Below are positions 14,106 to 21,078 of a DNA stretch of 21,078 nt, piece by piece (position 1 is the first letter of the stretch; each line of letters starts with the position of its first letter). A model generated the notes under the pieces. It was not told the DNA's origin, did not search any database, and saw nothing but the letters and a program-made list of their open reading frames with translations. The position numbers and the translations under genes are program-made. Source of the DNA: Actinomyces sp. (lineage in GTDB: Bacteria; Actinomycetota; Actinomycetes; Actinomycetales; Actinomycetaceae); contig JAHACW010000039.1 of assembly GCA_018375675.1 (NCBI GenBank), positions 1-21,078 of the forward strand, given 5' to 3'.

Positions 14106-15130
14106 CGCGCTCCTCCCGTCCGGCGCAGCAGCACGATAAAGAAGGGGGCGCCGATGATGGCCGTCAGGATCGAAATGGGAATTTCCGAGGCCGACAGGGA
14201 GCGCGCGAGCGTGTCGATGACGATCATGAGCGCCGACCCGAGCAGCAGCGAGACGGGGATAACTGCTCGGTTATTCTGCCCGCACAGCATGCGCGCGCAG
14301 TGCGGCACGAGCAGGCCGACCCAGCCGACCTGGCCGCACATCGAAATGACCGAGGCCGTGATGACCGTCGAGGCGACGATGAGGATCGCGCGCATGAGGG
14401 AGACGTTGACGCCGGCTGAGCGGGCCTCGTCCTCCGAGAGGGAGAGGATGTTGAGCTGCCAGCGCAGCGCCACGATGACGACGACGCCTGCAATGATGAA
14501 TGGGGCGCCCAGCGCGATCTGGTGGTAGGTGACCGCGGCGAGGGAACCCATGAGCCAGTAGGTGATCTCGGGGAGCTGGCTTGTGGGATCGGCTGTCAGT
14601 TTGAGGAGCGAGAGGACAGCGTTCGCGAGGGCGGAGACGATGACGCCGCCGAGCACGAGCGTGATGACGTTGAAAGAACCCGTGCGCGTGCGTGAAATCG
14701 CCGTCGTGAATGCCATCGTCGCCAGGCCCGCGACGAGCGCTGCGGCCTGCACGCCGATCAGGTTCCAGTCCAGCAGCAGGGCGATGACCGCGCCGACGCA
14801 CGTGCCCGCCGCGACGCCCAGGGTGTCAGGCGTGGCCAGGGGGTTGGAGAAGAGCGACTGGAACGAGGCACCGGCAACCGACAGACCCCCGCCGATCAGG
14901 ATCGCCACGATGATGCGCGGCGCTCGCAGGTCAAACACGACCGAGTTGACGCGCGGGGGCACCGCCGGGCCTCCCCAGAAACGTGCGCGCAGCGCCGCAA
15001 CCACGTCCTCCAGGGACACGGAAAAACGGCCGATCAGCATGGCCGCCACCGCGCACACGACGATGAGGGCGATCAGCGTGGGGACCACCCACACACGCAG
15101 TCGCCCGTTCCTGGTCAGTACAGACTTCAT
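14102..15130 (-). CDS. ABC importer permease, FecCD type
   Basis: This 342-residue integral membrane permease of the FecCD/BtuC family has about nine or ten hydrophobic segments. The family blocks RAPRIIVAILIGGGLSVAG and FSNPLATPDTLGVAAG lie in the first third, the ATPase-contacting loop includes DEARSAGVN, and ISMCGQVGWVGLLVPHCAR and the C-terminal GAPFFIVLLRR close the protein. The frame is open to 15172, but ATG 15130 is preceded by GGAGAGGA and begins a normal N-terminus (MKSVLTRNGRLRVWV), so I use it. Only one permease gene is present, so the channel is presumably a homodimer. It is separated from the lipoprotein gene by an 88-base gap holding a strong hairpin. Confidence 0.93.
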   Translation of the reverse strand: MKSVLTRNGRLRVWVVPTLIALIVVCAVAAMLIGRFSVSLEDVVAALRARFWGGPAVPPRVNSVVFDLRAPRIIVAILIGGGLSVAGASFQSLFSNPLATPDTLGVAAGTCVGAVIALLLDWNLIGVQAAALVAGLATMAFTTAISRTRTGSFNVITLVLGGVIVSALANAVLSLLKLTADPTSQLPEITYWLMGSLAAVTYHQIALGAPFIIAGVVVIVALRWQLNILSLSEDEARSAGVNVSLMRAILIVASTVITASVISMCGQVGWVGLLVPHCARMLCGQNNRAVIPVSLLLGSALMIVIDTLARSLSASEIPISILTAIIGAPFFIVLLRRTGGAR

Positions 15131-15174
15131 GATGTCCTCTCCCCGACGCGTAGCCGGGCGTATGGCGCACAAGG

Positions 15175-15213
15175 GACCCCGGCCTCGTCGATAGGGAAGA
15201 CGAGGCCGGGGTC
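15175..15213 (-). terminator. Intercistronic hairpin between binding-protein and permease genes
   Basis: A perfect 15-bp GC-rich stem (15175-15189 with 15199-15213, 9-base loop) starts 6 bases past the stop of the lipoprotein gene. No U-run follows in the minus-strand direction, so partial termination or 3'-end stabilisation is more likely than full termination, leaving more binding protein than permease. Confidence 0.7.
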
Positions 15214-15218
15214 AGGTA

Positions 15219-16355
15219 TCAGGACGCGGCGTCCGGGTTGATAATCGTGCGGGCCTGCTCGTCCGTGAGCGTGAAGTTGTACATCTTCTGGTAGTAGTCC
15301 TTCGTCATCGACACGAGGTCAACGTCGGAGAACTGCTCCGGGTACAGGGAGGCGCCGAGCCAGTTGGCGACGATGGGAGCATCCGGGTTCGGGGTGAACC
15401 AGTTCCACATGCCCAGGCCGGTGGAGTAGACGCGGCCGGACTTCACGGAGCTGAGGGTGGACAGGTCGACACCCTCGACCGAGTTCGTCAGGACGGTGTT
15501 TGCCGTCATGTTCGACATTCCCTTGCCGGTGACGAGGAGGACCTGGGGATCCCACGTGAGGACCTGCTCGAAGGTGACGGGCGTGTGCGAGGTATCGGTG
15601 TCGCGCGAGACGTTCGTGTAGTTCAGCGAGTCGGCCCATTCGTTGGTGAACCAGCCGTCCTTGCCGCCCGCGACCGCGAGCTGACCGTCGGCCGCGCCCA
15701 TGAGGACCATCGTCGAGACCTTCTGGTCCGCGGGGACCTTCGCGGTGCGCGCGCGGGCGTCGGCGACCAGATCCTTGCCGAGCGCGATCTTGTCGGCCAT
15801 GTGACCGTCCTCGTTGAAGACGTCCTCGAGGAGCTCCATCCACTCCGTGTAGGTCTCCGAGGGGTTCCCCGTCGTCGTGAAACCGACGGCCGGGATGCCG
15901 GCCTTGCGGAACATTTCGCCGTGTTCCTTGTTGAAGGCGTTGTAGAGCACGACGTCGACGTTCAGGTTGAGGAGGGCCTCGGCGTTGAGTTCGCCCTTGT
16001 CGTAGTAGCTGGTGTCCACCTGCATCATTTCGGGCGCCATCTCGGCCGCGATTGTCTGGCTCATGGCCTTGACGCGGGCGGCGCTCATGCCCACCAGGTA
16101 GGGGGCCTTGCCGTCGAAGTAGGCCAGGTAGGTGGATTCGATCGGGATCTGGTCGATGGCGACGCGGGTGATCTTTTCGGGCAGGACGACCTCGTTGCCC
16201 CCGTGGTCGGTGATCGTGCGCGTCGACGAGGCCGATGACTCCTGGGTGGTCTGCTCCGACTGGCTGGTGGCGGAGCCGGAGCCGCCCGCGCAGGCGGTGA
16301 GGGCAAGGGTGGCGGTGGCCAGGATCGCGGTCAGGGTGGCGAGGCGGGTTTTCAT
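15219..16355 (-). CDS. ABC importer substrate-binding lipoprotein, FecB/FepB-like
   Basis: This 378-residue periplasmic-binding-type lipoprotein has a basic N-terminus, a hydrophobic segment and the lipobox LTAC with C22 as the lipidation site, followed by a Gly/Ser linker. The mature part starts TITDHGGNEVVLPEKITRVA, the usual opening of iron-complex binding proteins. IPIESTYLAYFDGKAPYLVG and LNLNVDVVLY are lobe-1 blocks, and TWDPQVLLVTG and SGRVYSTGLGMWNWF lie in lobe 2. I chose ATG 16355 because AGAGG is five bases upstream and the signal peptide then begins normally. As first gene of the operon it should capture the substrate outside the membrane. The ligand could be a ferric siderophore, heme or another metal complex; residues do not settle it. 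Confidence 0.9.
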   Translation of the reverse strand: MKTRLATLTAILATATLALTACAGGSGSATSQSEQTTQESSASSTRTITDHGGNEVVLPEKITRVAIDQIPIESTYLAYFDGKAPYLVGMSAARVKAMSQTIAAEMAPEMMQVDTSYYDKGELNAEALLNLNVDVVLYNAFNKEHGEMFRKAGIPAVGFTTTGNPSETYTEWMELLEDVFNEDGHMADKIALGKDLVADARARTAKVPADQKVSTMVLMGAADGQLAVAGGKDGWFTNEWADSLNYTNVSRDTDTSHTPVTFEQVLTWDPQVLLVTGKGMSNMTANTVLTNSVEGVDLSTLSSVKSGRVYSTGLGMWNWFTPNPDAPIVANWLGASLYPEQFSDVDLVSMTKDYYQKMYNFTLTDEQARTIINPDAAS

Positions 16356-16389
16356 TGGGTCCTCTCGTGTTTTTGGGATTACGAGGGAG

Positions 16390-16421
16390 ATGCTACACAA
16401 AATTAGGTGTCCCTCACAAGG
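16390..16421 (-). promoter_or_regulatory. Candidate promoter with DtxR/IdeR-like box
   Basis: On the minus strand, TTGTGA (16414-16419) and TAGCAT (16390-16395) are 18 bases apart. Overlapping them, 16403-16421 agrees with the 19-bp DtxR consensus at about 11 positions, with one good half-site (ACCTAA) and one poor one. CTCAC/GTGAG also form a small inverted repeat nearby. Iron-dependent repression of the importer would fit, but the match is only partial. Confidence 0.35.
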
Positions 16422-16564
16422 GTGAGTGCGGCATTATGACACGGTGTTTTTTCCTTGGGGCCCTCAGGTGTTCTCGCTGACAGGTGTTCGTGTTCTGCGG
16501 ACGCAGATGAGTGTGCTCGTTTTTATCCTGACGTCGTTAGGTAGATGCGCGTGGAAGGAGCATC

Positions 16565-17497
16565 ATGGCTGCGGAACTTGATCTGGAGAGCGCCCTCGTC
16601 ATTGGGGTCGCCTCGAGTGCCCTGTTTGACCTGGAAGAGTCCGACGCGGTGTTCCGCGAGCAGGGGGAGGAGCGGTATCGGGAGTATCAGCGCGACCATC
16701 TCGATGACGTCCTCGAACCTGGCGTCGCGTTCCCCTTTATTCGTCGCCTTCTCGACCTGAATGATCTGTCGGATCGGGAGCGCCTGGTGGAGGTCGTCAT
16801 CCTCTCGCGCAATGACCCGGAGACCGGGATGCGGGTGATGCGTTCCGTTGAGCGTCACGGTTTGGACATCACGCGCGCGATCTTCATGCAGGGGCGCGCC
16901 CCGTACCGCTTCATGAAGCCGTTGCGCATGTCCCTCTTCCTCTCCGCGAACGAGGCCGACGTGCGCGAGGCGATCAGCCTCGGATTCGCGGCTGGCCACG
17001 TCGTGGGGCGCGCCGTGGCGGATGATGGGGACACGGATCTGCGCATCGCCTTCGACTTCGACGGGGTGCTGGCCGACGATTCGGCCGAGCGAGTGTTCCA
17101 GAACGGGGGCCTGGATAAGTATCAGGAGAATGAGAGCGCCCTGGCAGAGGTGCCTCTCGATCGTGGGCCGATGGCTGATTTTCTGGAGAAGATCAACAGA
17201 ATTCAGGGTCTCGAGGACACGAAAAGTGTGGATGACCCGCAGGGGTATCGGCGTCGGGTCCGCGTCGCCGTCGTGACGGCGCGTAGTGCCCCCGCTCATG
17301 AGCGTGCGATCAACTCGATCCGCCAGTGGGGCCTGCGCGTCAACGACGCTTTCTTCCTGGGAGGTCTCCCGAAGGGGCCCATGCTGGAGGTGCTGCAGCC
17401 GCACATCTTCTTCGACGACCAGCGCCGCCACGTGGAAGGCGCGTCCCTCTCAACCCCGAGTGTCCACATCCCCTTCGGAGAAATCAACCGGGAGTAG
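16565..17497 (+). CDS. Cytosolic 5'-nucleotidase (NT5C1-like family)
   Basis: This 310-residue protein resembles the 5'-nucleotidase family related to animal cytosolic nucleotidase I, which removes phosphate from nucleoside monophosphates. The aspartate motif FDFDGVLADD (D164, D166) marks a HAD-like catalytic centre. Other family blocks are ILSRNDPETGMRV at about 79-91, MQGRAPYRFMKPL at 108-120, FLSANEADVREAI, VAVVTARSAPAHERAI, and LGGLPKGPMLEVLQPHIFFDDQ towards the end. Length is normal. ATG 16565 has AAGGAG at 16555-16560. It diverges from the importer operon across about 210 bases. An ECF transporter follows 98 bases downstream on the same strand, but the spacing gives no strong evidence of a shared job. 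Confidence 0.85.
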   Translation: MAAELDLESALVIGVASSALFDLEESDAVFREQGEERYREYQRDHLDDVLEPGVAFPFIRRLLDLNDLSDRERLVEVVILSRNDPETGMRVMRSVERHGLDITRAIFMQGRAPYRFMKPLRMSLFLSANEADVREAISLGFAAGHVVGRAVADDGDTDLRIAFDFDGVLADDSAERVFQNGGLDKYQENESALAEVPLDRGPMADFLEKINRIQGLEDTKSVDDPQGYRRRVRVAVVTARSAPAHERAINSIRQWGLRVNDAFFLGGLPKGPMLEVLQPHIFFDDQRRHVEGASLSTPSVHIPFGEINRE

Positions 17498-17595
17498 GTG
17501 GTGGGGCGTGTTTTGGTCGCTCATGGCTCATCCTGCTGTGCTGAGATCCCGGCCCGGCGGTCGCAGATGTGGGCGGGGCCTGGGAGACTAGGGAC

Positions 17596-19722
17596 ATGAG
17601 CACATCCGCGCGCGATGCCCGCCGCCTCACCCCCGTTGAGGTGGCGACCGCTGGCGCGCTCTCGGGCCTGGCCGTCACTTTTGGCCTCATCGCCGCGGTC
17701 ACCCCCGTCTTCCAGCTCTTCTTCCAGGTCGCCACGGCCGTTCCCCTCGCGATGGTCTCCCTCAAACTTCGGCCACGAGCCGCGGTTGCAGCCTTCGCCT
17801 CGACGATCCTCCTCGCCATCGCCGTCGGCGGCGTCGCCACGGCCGGCCGATCCTTCCAGGCAGCCCTCGTCGGCCTCATCATCGGATTCCTTCACAAGAA
17901 ACGCGCCTCCTGGCTGCCCGTCTGCGGCGTCGCCGCTGGCCTCGGCGTCGTCTGGGGCGTCGGCACCGGCATCGCGTTCTGGATCCTGTCCGACCTGCGC
18001 ACCCTCGGCCTCGAAAGTATCCGCAAGACCCTTGACGGCTTCCTTAAGCTGGTCGGACACATCCCCCACTCCGGGGGCTTCGTCGACGCAGGCCAGCGGC
18101 TCGGCCAATGGTTCGTCGACTGGTGGTGGATCTGGATCCCCATCACCCGCTTCATCGGCGTGTCCTTCCTCGTCCTCGCGGCCCGGTGGCTCCTCGGCGC
18201 GATCCTCAGTCGCATCTCCCTCGACGCGGGCTGGGACCCGCTCCTGGATGCAGCTGCCCGCTCGGCGGACCCGCGTGATGGGGCCGAGGCCTCGTCCCCC
18301 CTGCCCCTGACCCTCACCGACGTCGACTTCACCTACCCGGGCGCCGACCACCCCGCCCTGCGCGGCGTCACGCTGAGCCTCGAGTGCCCCGAGTTCACCG
18401 TCGTCGTCGGGCATAACGGCTCGGGCAAGTCCACCCTGGCCCTCCTCCTCGCGGGCGCCGAACCCGGCTCTGGGACGCGGCAGGGCGGCGGCGTCCTCGG
18501 GGCCGTCGGTGGGACCGCGCTCGTGGGGCAGCGCTCAGAACTCCTTGTTCTCGGACAGAGTGTTGCCGAAGATGTCACCTGGGGCATGAGCGCCGAGCAA
18601 ATCGATGACCTCGACCTCGAGGAGCTGCTCGAGCAAGTCGGCCTCGCCGGCCTCGCGGATGCTGACCCTCGCTCCCTGTCCGGCGGGCAGCTCCAGCGCC
18701 TCGCGCTCGCGGGCGCGCTCGCTCGCTCCCCGCGCCTGCTCATCTCCGACGAATCCACCGCGATGATTGACCGTGCGGGGCGCGCCGAGATGCTCGACCT
18801 CCTCGCCTCCCTGCCCGCGCGCGGCATCGCCGTCGTCCACATCACCCACGACCCCGCCGAAAGTGCGCGCGCCGACCGCGTCGTCGCGATTCGTGGCGGT
18901 CGCATCGTCTCGGACCGTCGCGCGGGGGAGGGCGTCTCCCTCGTCGACGAGGCCGGGGATCCTGCCGCCTCCCCCGGCCCCGGTGCGCCGGGCCTATCTG
19001 CGTCTTCCGCGGCGGGTGCGCCCACCCTCATCAATGCCGACCATCTGTGGGCCGACCGCGTCGCCCACACCTACGACCTCGGCACTCCCTGGGAGAAGCC
19101 GGTCCTGCGCGACGTCAGCCTGATCCTCGACCCCGGCCAGGCCATGCTCATCACCGGGGACAACGGATCGGGCAAGACGACGCTCTCGCGTGTCCTCACG
19201 GGTCTGCTCATCCCCACGTGGGGTCGCGTCACCCTCGGCGGGCGCCCCATGGAGCGCTGCGTCGGCGACGTCGCCCTCTCCATGCAATTCGCGCGCCTTC
19301 AGCTCCAGCGCCCCTCCGTGCGCTCCGATATCCTCGCCGCCGCCGGGCACGGCCCGCGTATCGGCACCGGATCCGCGCATCGCAAGGGGGCTATCAGCCG
19401 CGAGGAGGGCGACCGCATCGTCGCCGAGGCCATGGAACTCGTTGGCCTCGACCCGGCCCTCGCCTCGCGCGGTATCGACGACCTGTCCGGCGGCCAGATG
19501 CGTCGCGTCGCCCTCGCCGGGTTGCTCGCCTCCCACCCGAGCGTCCTCATCCTCGACGAACCCATGGCTGGCCTCGACGCAGCCTCGCGTGACCTGCTCA
19601 TCTCCGTCCTGGACGAGCGGCGCCGGGCAGGATTGTCCATCCTCGTCATCTCCCATGACCTCGAGGGGATGGACTCCCTGTGTGACACTCACGGACACCT
19701 CGCCGAGGGGGTGCTCTCATGA
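17596..19722 (+). CDS. ECF transporter fusion: membrane S-like domain plus two ATPase domains
   Basis: This 708-residue protein combines subunits that are usually separate. Residues 1-210 form a membrane domain with about five or six hydrophobic segments, resembling a substrate-specific or DUF2232-like component. NBD1 follows, with Walker A GHNGSGKS at 272-279, LSGGQ at 361-365 and Walker B LLISDES at 381-387. After a Pro/Gly/Ser linker (about 450-478) comes NBD2, with Walker A GDNGSGKT at 521-528, LSGGQ at 630-634 and LILDEP at 651-656. Both catalytic glutamates are present. The substrate is not evident; ECF systems take up vitamins or metal ions. I chose ATG 17596 over an in-frame GTG at 17569 because it begins a normal N-terminus, although its ribosome-binding site (GGGAG/AGGG) is weak. 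Its stop overlaps ecfT as ATGA. Confidence 0.88.
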   Translation: MSTSARDARRLTPVEVATAGALSGLAVTFGLIAAVTPVFQLFFQVATAVPLAMVSLKLRPRAAVAAFASTILLAIAVGGVATAGRSFQAALVGLIIGFLHKKRASWLPVCGVAAGLGVVWGVGTGIAFWILSDLRTLGLESIRKTLDGFLKLVGHIPHSGGFVDAGQRLGQWFVDWWWIWIPITRFIGVSFLVLAARWLLGAILSRISLDAGWDPLLDAAARSADPRDGAEASSPLPLTLTDVDFTYPGADHPALRGVTLSLECPEFTVVVGHNGSGKSTLALLLAGAEPGSGTRQGGGVLGAVGGTALVGQRSELLVLGQSVAEDVTWGMSAEQIDDLDLEELLEQVGLAGLADADPRSLSGGQLQRLALAGALARSPRLLISDESTAMIDRAGRAEMLDLLASLPARGIAVVHITHDPAESARADRVVAIRGGRIVSDRRAGEGVSLVDEAGDPAASPGPGAPGLSASSAAGAPTLINADHLWADRVAHTYDLGTPWEKPVLRDVSLILDPGQAMLITGDNGSGKTTLSRVLTGLLIPTWGRVTLGGRPMERCVGDVALSMQFARLQLQRPSVRSDILAAAGHGPRIGTGSAHRKGAISREEGDRIVAEAMELVGLDPALASRGIDDLSGGQMRRVALAGLLASHPSVLILDEPMAGLDAASRDLLISVLDERRRAGLSILVISHDLEGMDSLCDTHGHLAEGVLS

Positions 19723-20594
19723 TCGAACCCCACTCCGCCTGCGGGGCTACCGGCCTCGGTGGCGGCGCCAGCGAGGGCCGTTTCTCGAGGACTCCTCCCG
19801 GCCTCGGCGAAGGTCCCCCGCGTCCGAAGCCGCGGCGAAGCGCGGGCTTCCCCCTGCCTCGACCCTTGCCCTGGTCGACGCCGCTGTCGCGTGCCTGGCC
19901 CGGGACCCTTATTGCTTGCTGGACCGTGCTCACTACGTGCGTGATCCTCTCGCCGCGGTGGTCGACGCTCGCGATCGTGGGAGGCCTCCTTCTCCTTGCC
20001 TCGCTGATCGTTCGCCTCCCCCTCGGTGTCGCACCGCGCCCGCCCATGTGGTTCGTCTCTGGTTTTATCGGCGGCTGCATCGGTGCCTGGCTGGGGGACG
20101 GACTCGAGCTCTTCCTGCGTGTCTCCACCCTGGCGCTCGTCGTCCTGTGGGGGTCCGGGCTCATCGCGTGGGTGACGCCGACCGCCTCCCTCGCGGCCGC
20201 TCTGCGTTTCTTCCTGCGGCCCTTGCGGCTCCTGGGTGCTCCGGTCGATCAGTGGTCGCTCGTCATGGCCTCCGCCCTGCGAGGCCTGCCGATGCTGCGA
20301 GACCAAGCGCAGGCGGTGCTCGACACCGCCAAGCTGCGCCTCGGGCAGGACATGGCGACGTTGTCGCTGCGCGGTTCCGCTCGCCTGAGCGTCGACGTCA
20401 TTACCGCTATCCTGTCGGCCACCTCCCGCGGCGCTGCTGAGACGGGGCGCGCGATGTCTATGCGCGGGGCCATCGAGGCTCGGGATGGCGCGACTCGTGG
20501 GGCGCACGTTCGACTTGGGTGGGTGGATGCCGCTGTGATCGCTGCGAGCCTGTTGGGTGTTGCTGGCATCGTTGCGTTCAGGTTGATGCTGTAG
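19719..20594 (+). CDS. ecfT: ECF transporter transmembrane component EcfT
   Basis: This 291-residue CbiQ/EcfT-type protein couples the ATPases to the substrate-binding membrane component. After a Gly/Pro/Arg-rich N-terminal stretch of about 55 residues, hydrophobic segments occur at about 62-100, 108-125, 130-152 and near the C-terminus. The two coupling motifs are seen as ALRGLPML (about 188-195) and GRAMSMRGAI (about 243-252), the latter matching the family Ala-X-X-X-Arg-Gly pattern. The N-terminal extension is unusual for the family and has low complexity, so the true start could be later; however, ATG 19719 overlaps the previous stop as ATGA and has GAGGGGG upstream. It is the final gene of the two-gene unit. 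Confidence 0.88.
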   Translation: MIEPHSACGATGLGGGASEGRFSRTPPGLGEGPPRPKPRRSAGFPLPRPLPWSTPLSRAWPGTLIACWTVLTTCVILSPRWSTLAIVGGLLLLASLIVRLPLGVAPRPPMWFVSGFIGGCIGAWLGDGLELFLRVSTLALVVLWGSGLIAWVTPTASLAAALRFFLRPLRLLGAPVDQWSLVMASALRGLPMLRDQAQAVLDTAKLRLGQDMATLSLRGSARLSVDVITAILSATSRGAAETGRAMSMRGAIEARDGATRGAHVRLGWVDAAVIAASLLGVAGIVAFRLML

Positions 20595-20678
20595 TGTGCC
20601 GGTCGGATCTTTCGTTGTCGTAGCAGGGTTTCGTCCAGGTTATGCGGGTTCTTGTGCCCTGGGTCATACGGCGCTGAT

Positions 20679-20708
20679 TTGACGCGGGGGATGTGATGCC
20701 CCTATTCT
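20679..20708 (+). promoter_or_regulatory. Promoter of tRNA-Leu
   Basis: TTGACG (20679-20684) and TATTCT (20703-20708) are separated by 18 bases, and the tRNA begins 10 bases after the -10. This is one of the clearest sigma-70-like promoters in the window. Confidence 0.7.
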
Positions 20709-20718
20709 TTCTGGGTAC

Positions 20719-20802
20719 GCGCGAGTGGCGGAATAGGCAGACGCGCACGGTTCAGGTCCGTGTTCCAGTGATGGAGTGGGGGTTCAACTCCCCCCTCGCG
20801 CA
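20719..20802 (+). tRNA. tRNA-Leu (anticodon CAG)
   Basis: This is an 84-base class II tRNA. The acceptor stem GCGCGAG (20719-20725) pairs with CTCGCGC (20795-20801), with discriminator A at 20802. The D arm begins GGCGGAAT. The anticodon stem CACGG/CCGTG encloses TTCAGGT, giving CAG and reading CUG leucine codons. A long variable arm and the T arm GGGGGTTCAACTCCCCC follow. The 3' CCA is not encoded. It has its own promoter and terminator. Confidence 0.97.
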
Positions 20803-20807
20803 CGATG

Positions 20808-20844
20808 AAACCGCAGATCCTTCGGGATCTGCGGTTTTTGTTTT
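20808..20844 (+). terminator. Intrinsic terminator of tRNA-Leu
   Basis: AAACCGCAGATCC (20808-20820) pairs perfectly with GGATCTGCGGTTT (20825-20837) around a TTCG loop, followed by a T-rich run to 20844. It starts 6 bases after the mature tRNA end. Confidence 0.92.
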
Positions 20845-20871
20845 CCCTGGTTGTTGCTTGTTGCCCCGCCG

Positions 20872-21078
20872 GTGTTCCGGGCGCCGGAGGGCCCGGCCGC
20901 TGTGTGTGCCGGTGGGCGGCGGCCCGCCCGAGTGATGGTGTTGCTTGTGGCGCCACGGGTGTTCCGGGCGCCGGAGGGTCCGGCCGCCCGCGAGGCTAGG
21001 GCCTCACTTCGTTCGGCGCCGCGCCTCGAAGCCCGCCCGTGCCCTCCGGTCCCTCCGGCGCCCTCCACACCAGTGGGG
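20872..21078. repeat. GC-rich dispersed repeat, right copy
   Basis: No gene is supported here. Positions 20900-20930 are identical to 1-31, and 21041-21076 match 121-156 with one mismatch, same orientation. A 29-bp unit starting GTGTTCCGGGCGCCGGAGGG occurs at 20872-20900 and 20959-20987 with one change, 87 bp apart. The 18-bp core of that unit (20967-20984) is the inverse complement of 126-143 and, with one mismatch, of 21046-21063, so direct and inverted copies sit together here too. The repeat begins about 30 bases past the tRNA terminator and is cut by the window end. Confidence 0.75.

Noticed and set aside
13305..16355. Specific assignment as heme, cobalamin or a named siderophore importer
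   Set aside because: Family motifs support FecB/FecCD/FecE-type uptake only; ligand-specific residues cannot be read reliably from the sequence alone.
17498..17595. Riboswitch ahead of the ECF transporter
   Set aside because: The 98-base gap shows no recognisable aptamer motif or terminator/antiterminator pair.
20719..20844. tRNA-Leu as an integration (att) site
   Set aside because: No integrase, no duplicated tRNA 3' end and no phage or island genes are visible in the window.

Overview
The window is high-GC DNA from an actinobacterium. Codon use, GTG starts, the actinobacterial style of heme genes and a lipoprotein-dependent iron-type importer all fit the Actinomycetaceae (Actinomyces/Schaalia-like). 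That placement is inference, because no rRNA or other taxonomic marker is present.

Layout, left to right. 1-1136 carries no convincing gene. It holds a GC-rich dispersed repeat (1-156), then three successive bidirectional arrays of short repeats (305-485, 552-797, 823-1027) and an 18-bp tandem triplet (1063-1116). Next come a RarD-type permease and hemA on the minus strand, overlapping by ATGA. Across an AT-rich divergent region, a plus-strand operon hemE-cgoX-hemC-hemD-hemB-hemL covers nearly all of the route from glutamyl-tRNA and glutamate semialdehyde to coproporphyrin. Five of its genes are chained by 4-base stop/start overlaps, and it ends at a strong hairpin. Together with hemA, the cluster makes ALA (HemA, HemL), porphobilinogen (HemB), hydroxymethylbilane (HemC), uroporphyrinogen III (HemD), coproporphyrinogen III (HemE) and its oxidised form (CgoX). 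Ferrochelatase and HemQ/ChdC are not in the window.

10654-11647 is a tandem duplication of an unrecognised membrane-anchored secreted protein on the minus strand. It is followed by about 700 bases of gene-poor DNA with inverted repeats, a 72-residue two-helix membrane protein, and a cold-shock protein. A three-gene minus-strand ABC importer follows (lipoprotein, FecCD-type permease, FecE-type ATPase). A possible DtxR/IdeR-like box lies over its promoter, and a 15-bp hairpin lies between the lipoprotein and permease genes. Iron supply next to heme synthesis makes functional sense, but the substrate is inferred.

The right part carries a plus-strand cytosolic 5'-nucleotidase, then a two-gene ECF transporter in which a membrane (S-like) domain and both ATPases are one polypeptide, overlapping by ATGA with EcfT. 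A tRNA-Leu(CAG) with a good promoter and terminator follows, and then a second copy of the GC-rich dispersed repeat seen at the window start.

The most unusual signal is the set of three arrays at 305-1027. Their motifs are unrelated in sequence but share one geometry: direct copies, a similar AT-rich core, then inverted copies. The repeat period is 41-42 bp (52 bp in the first array), and the inner span is 77-79 bp in all three. I know of no named element with this architecture.
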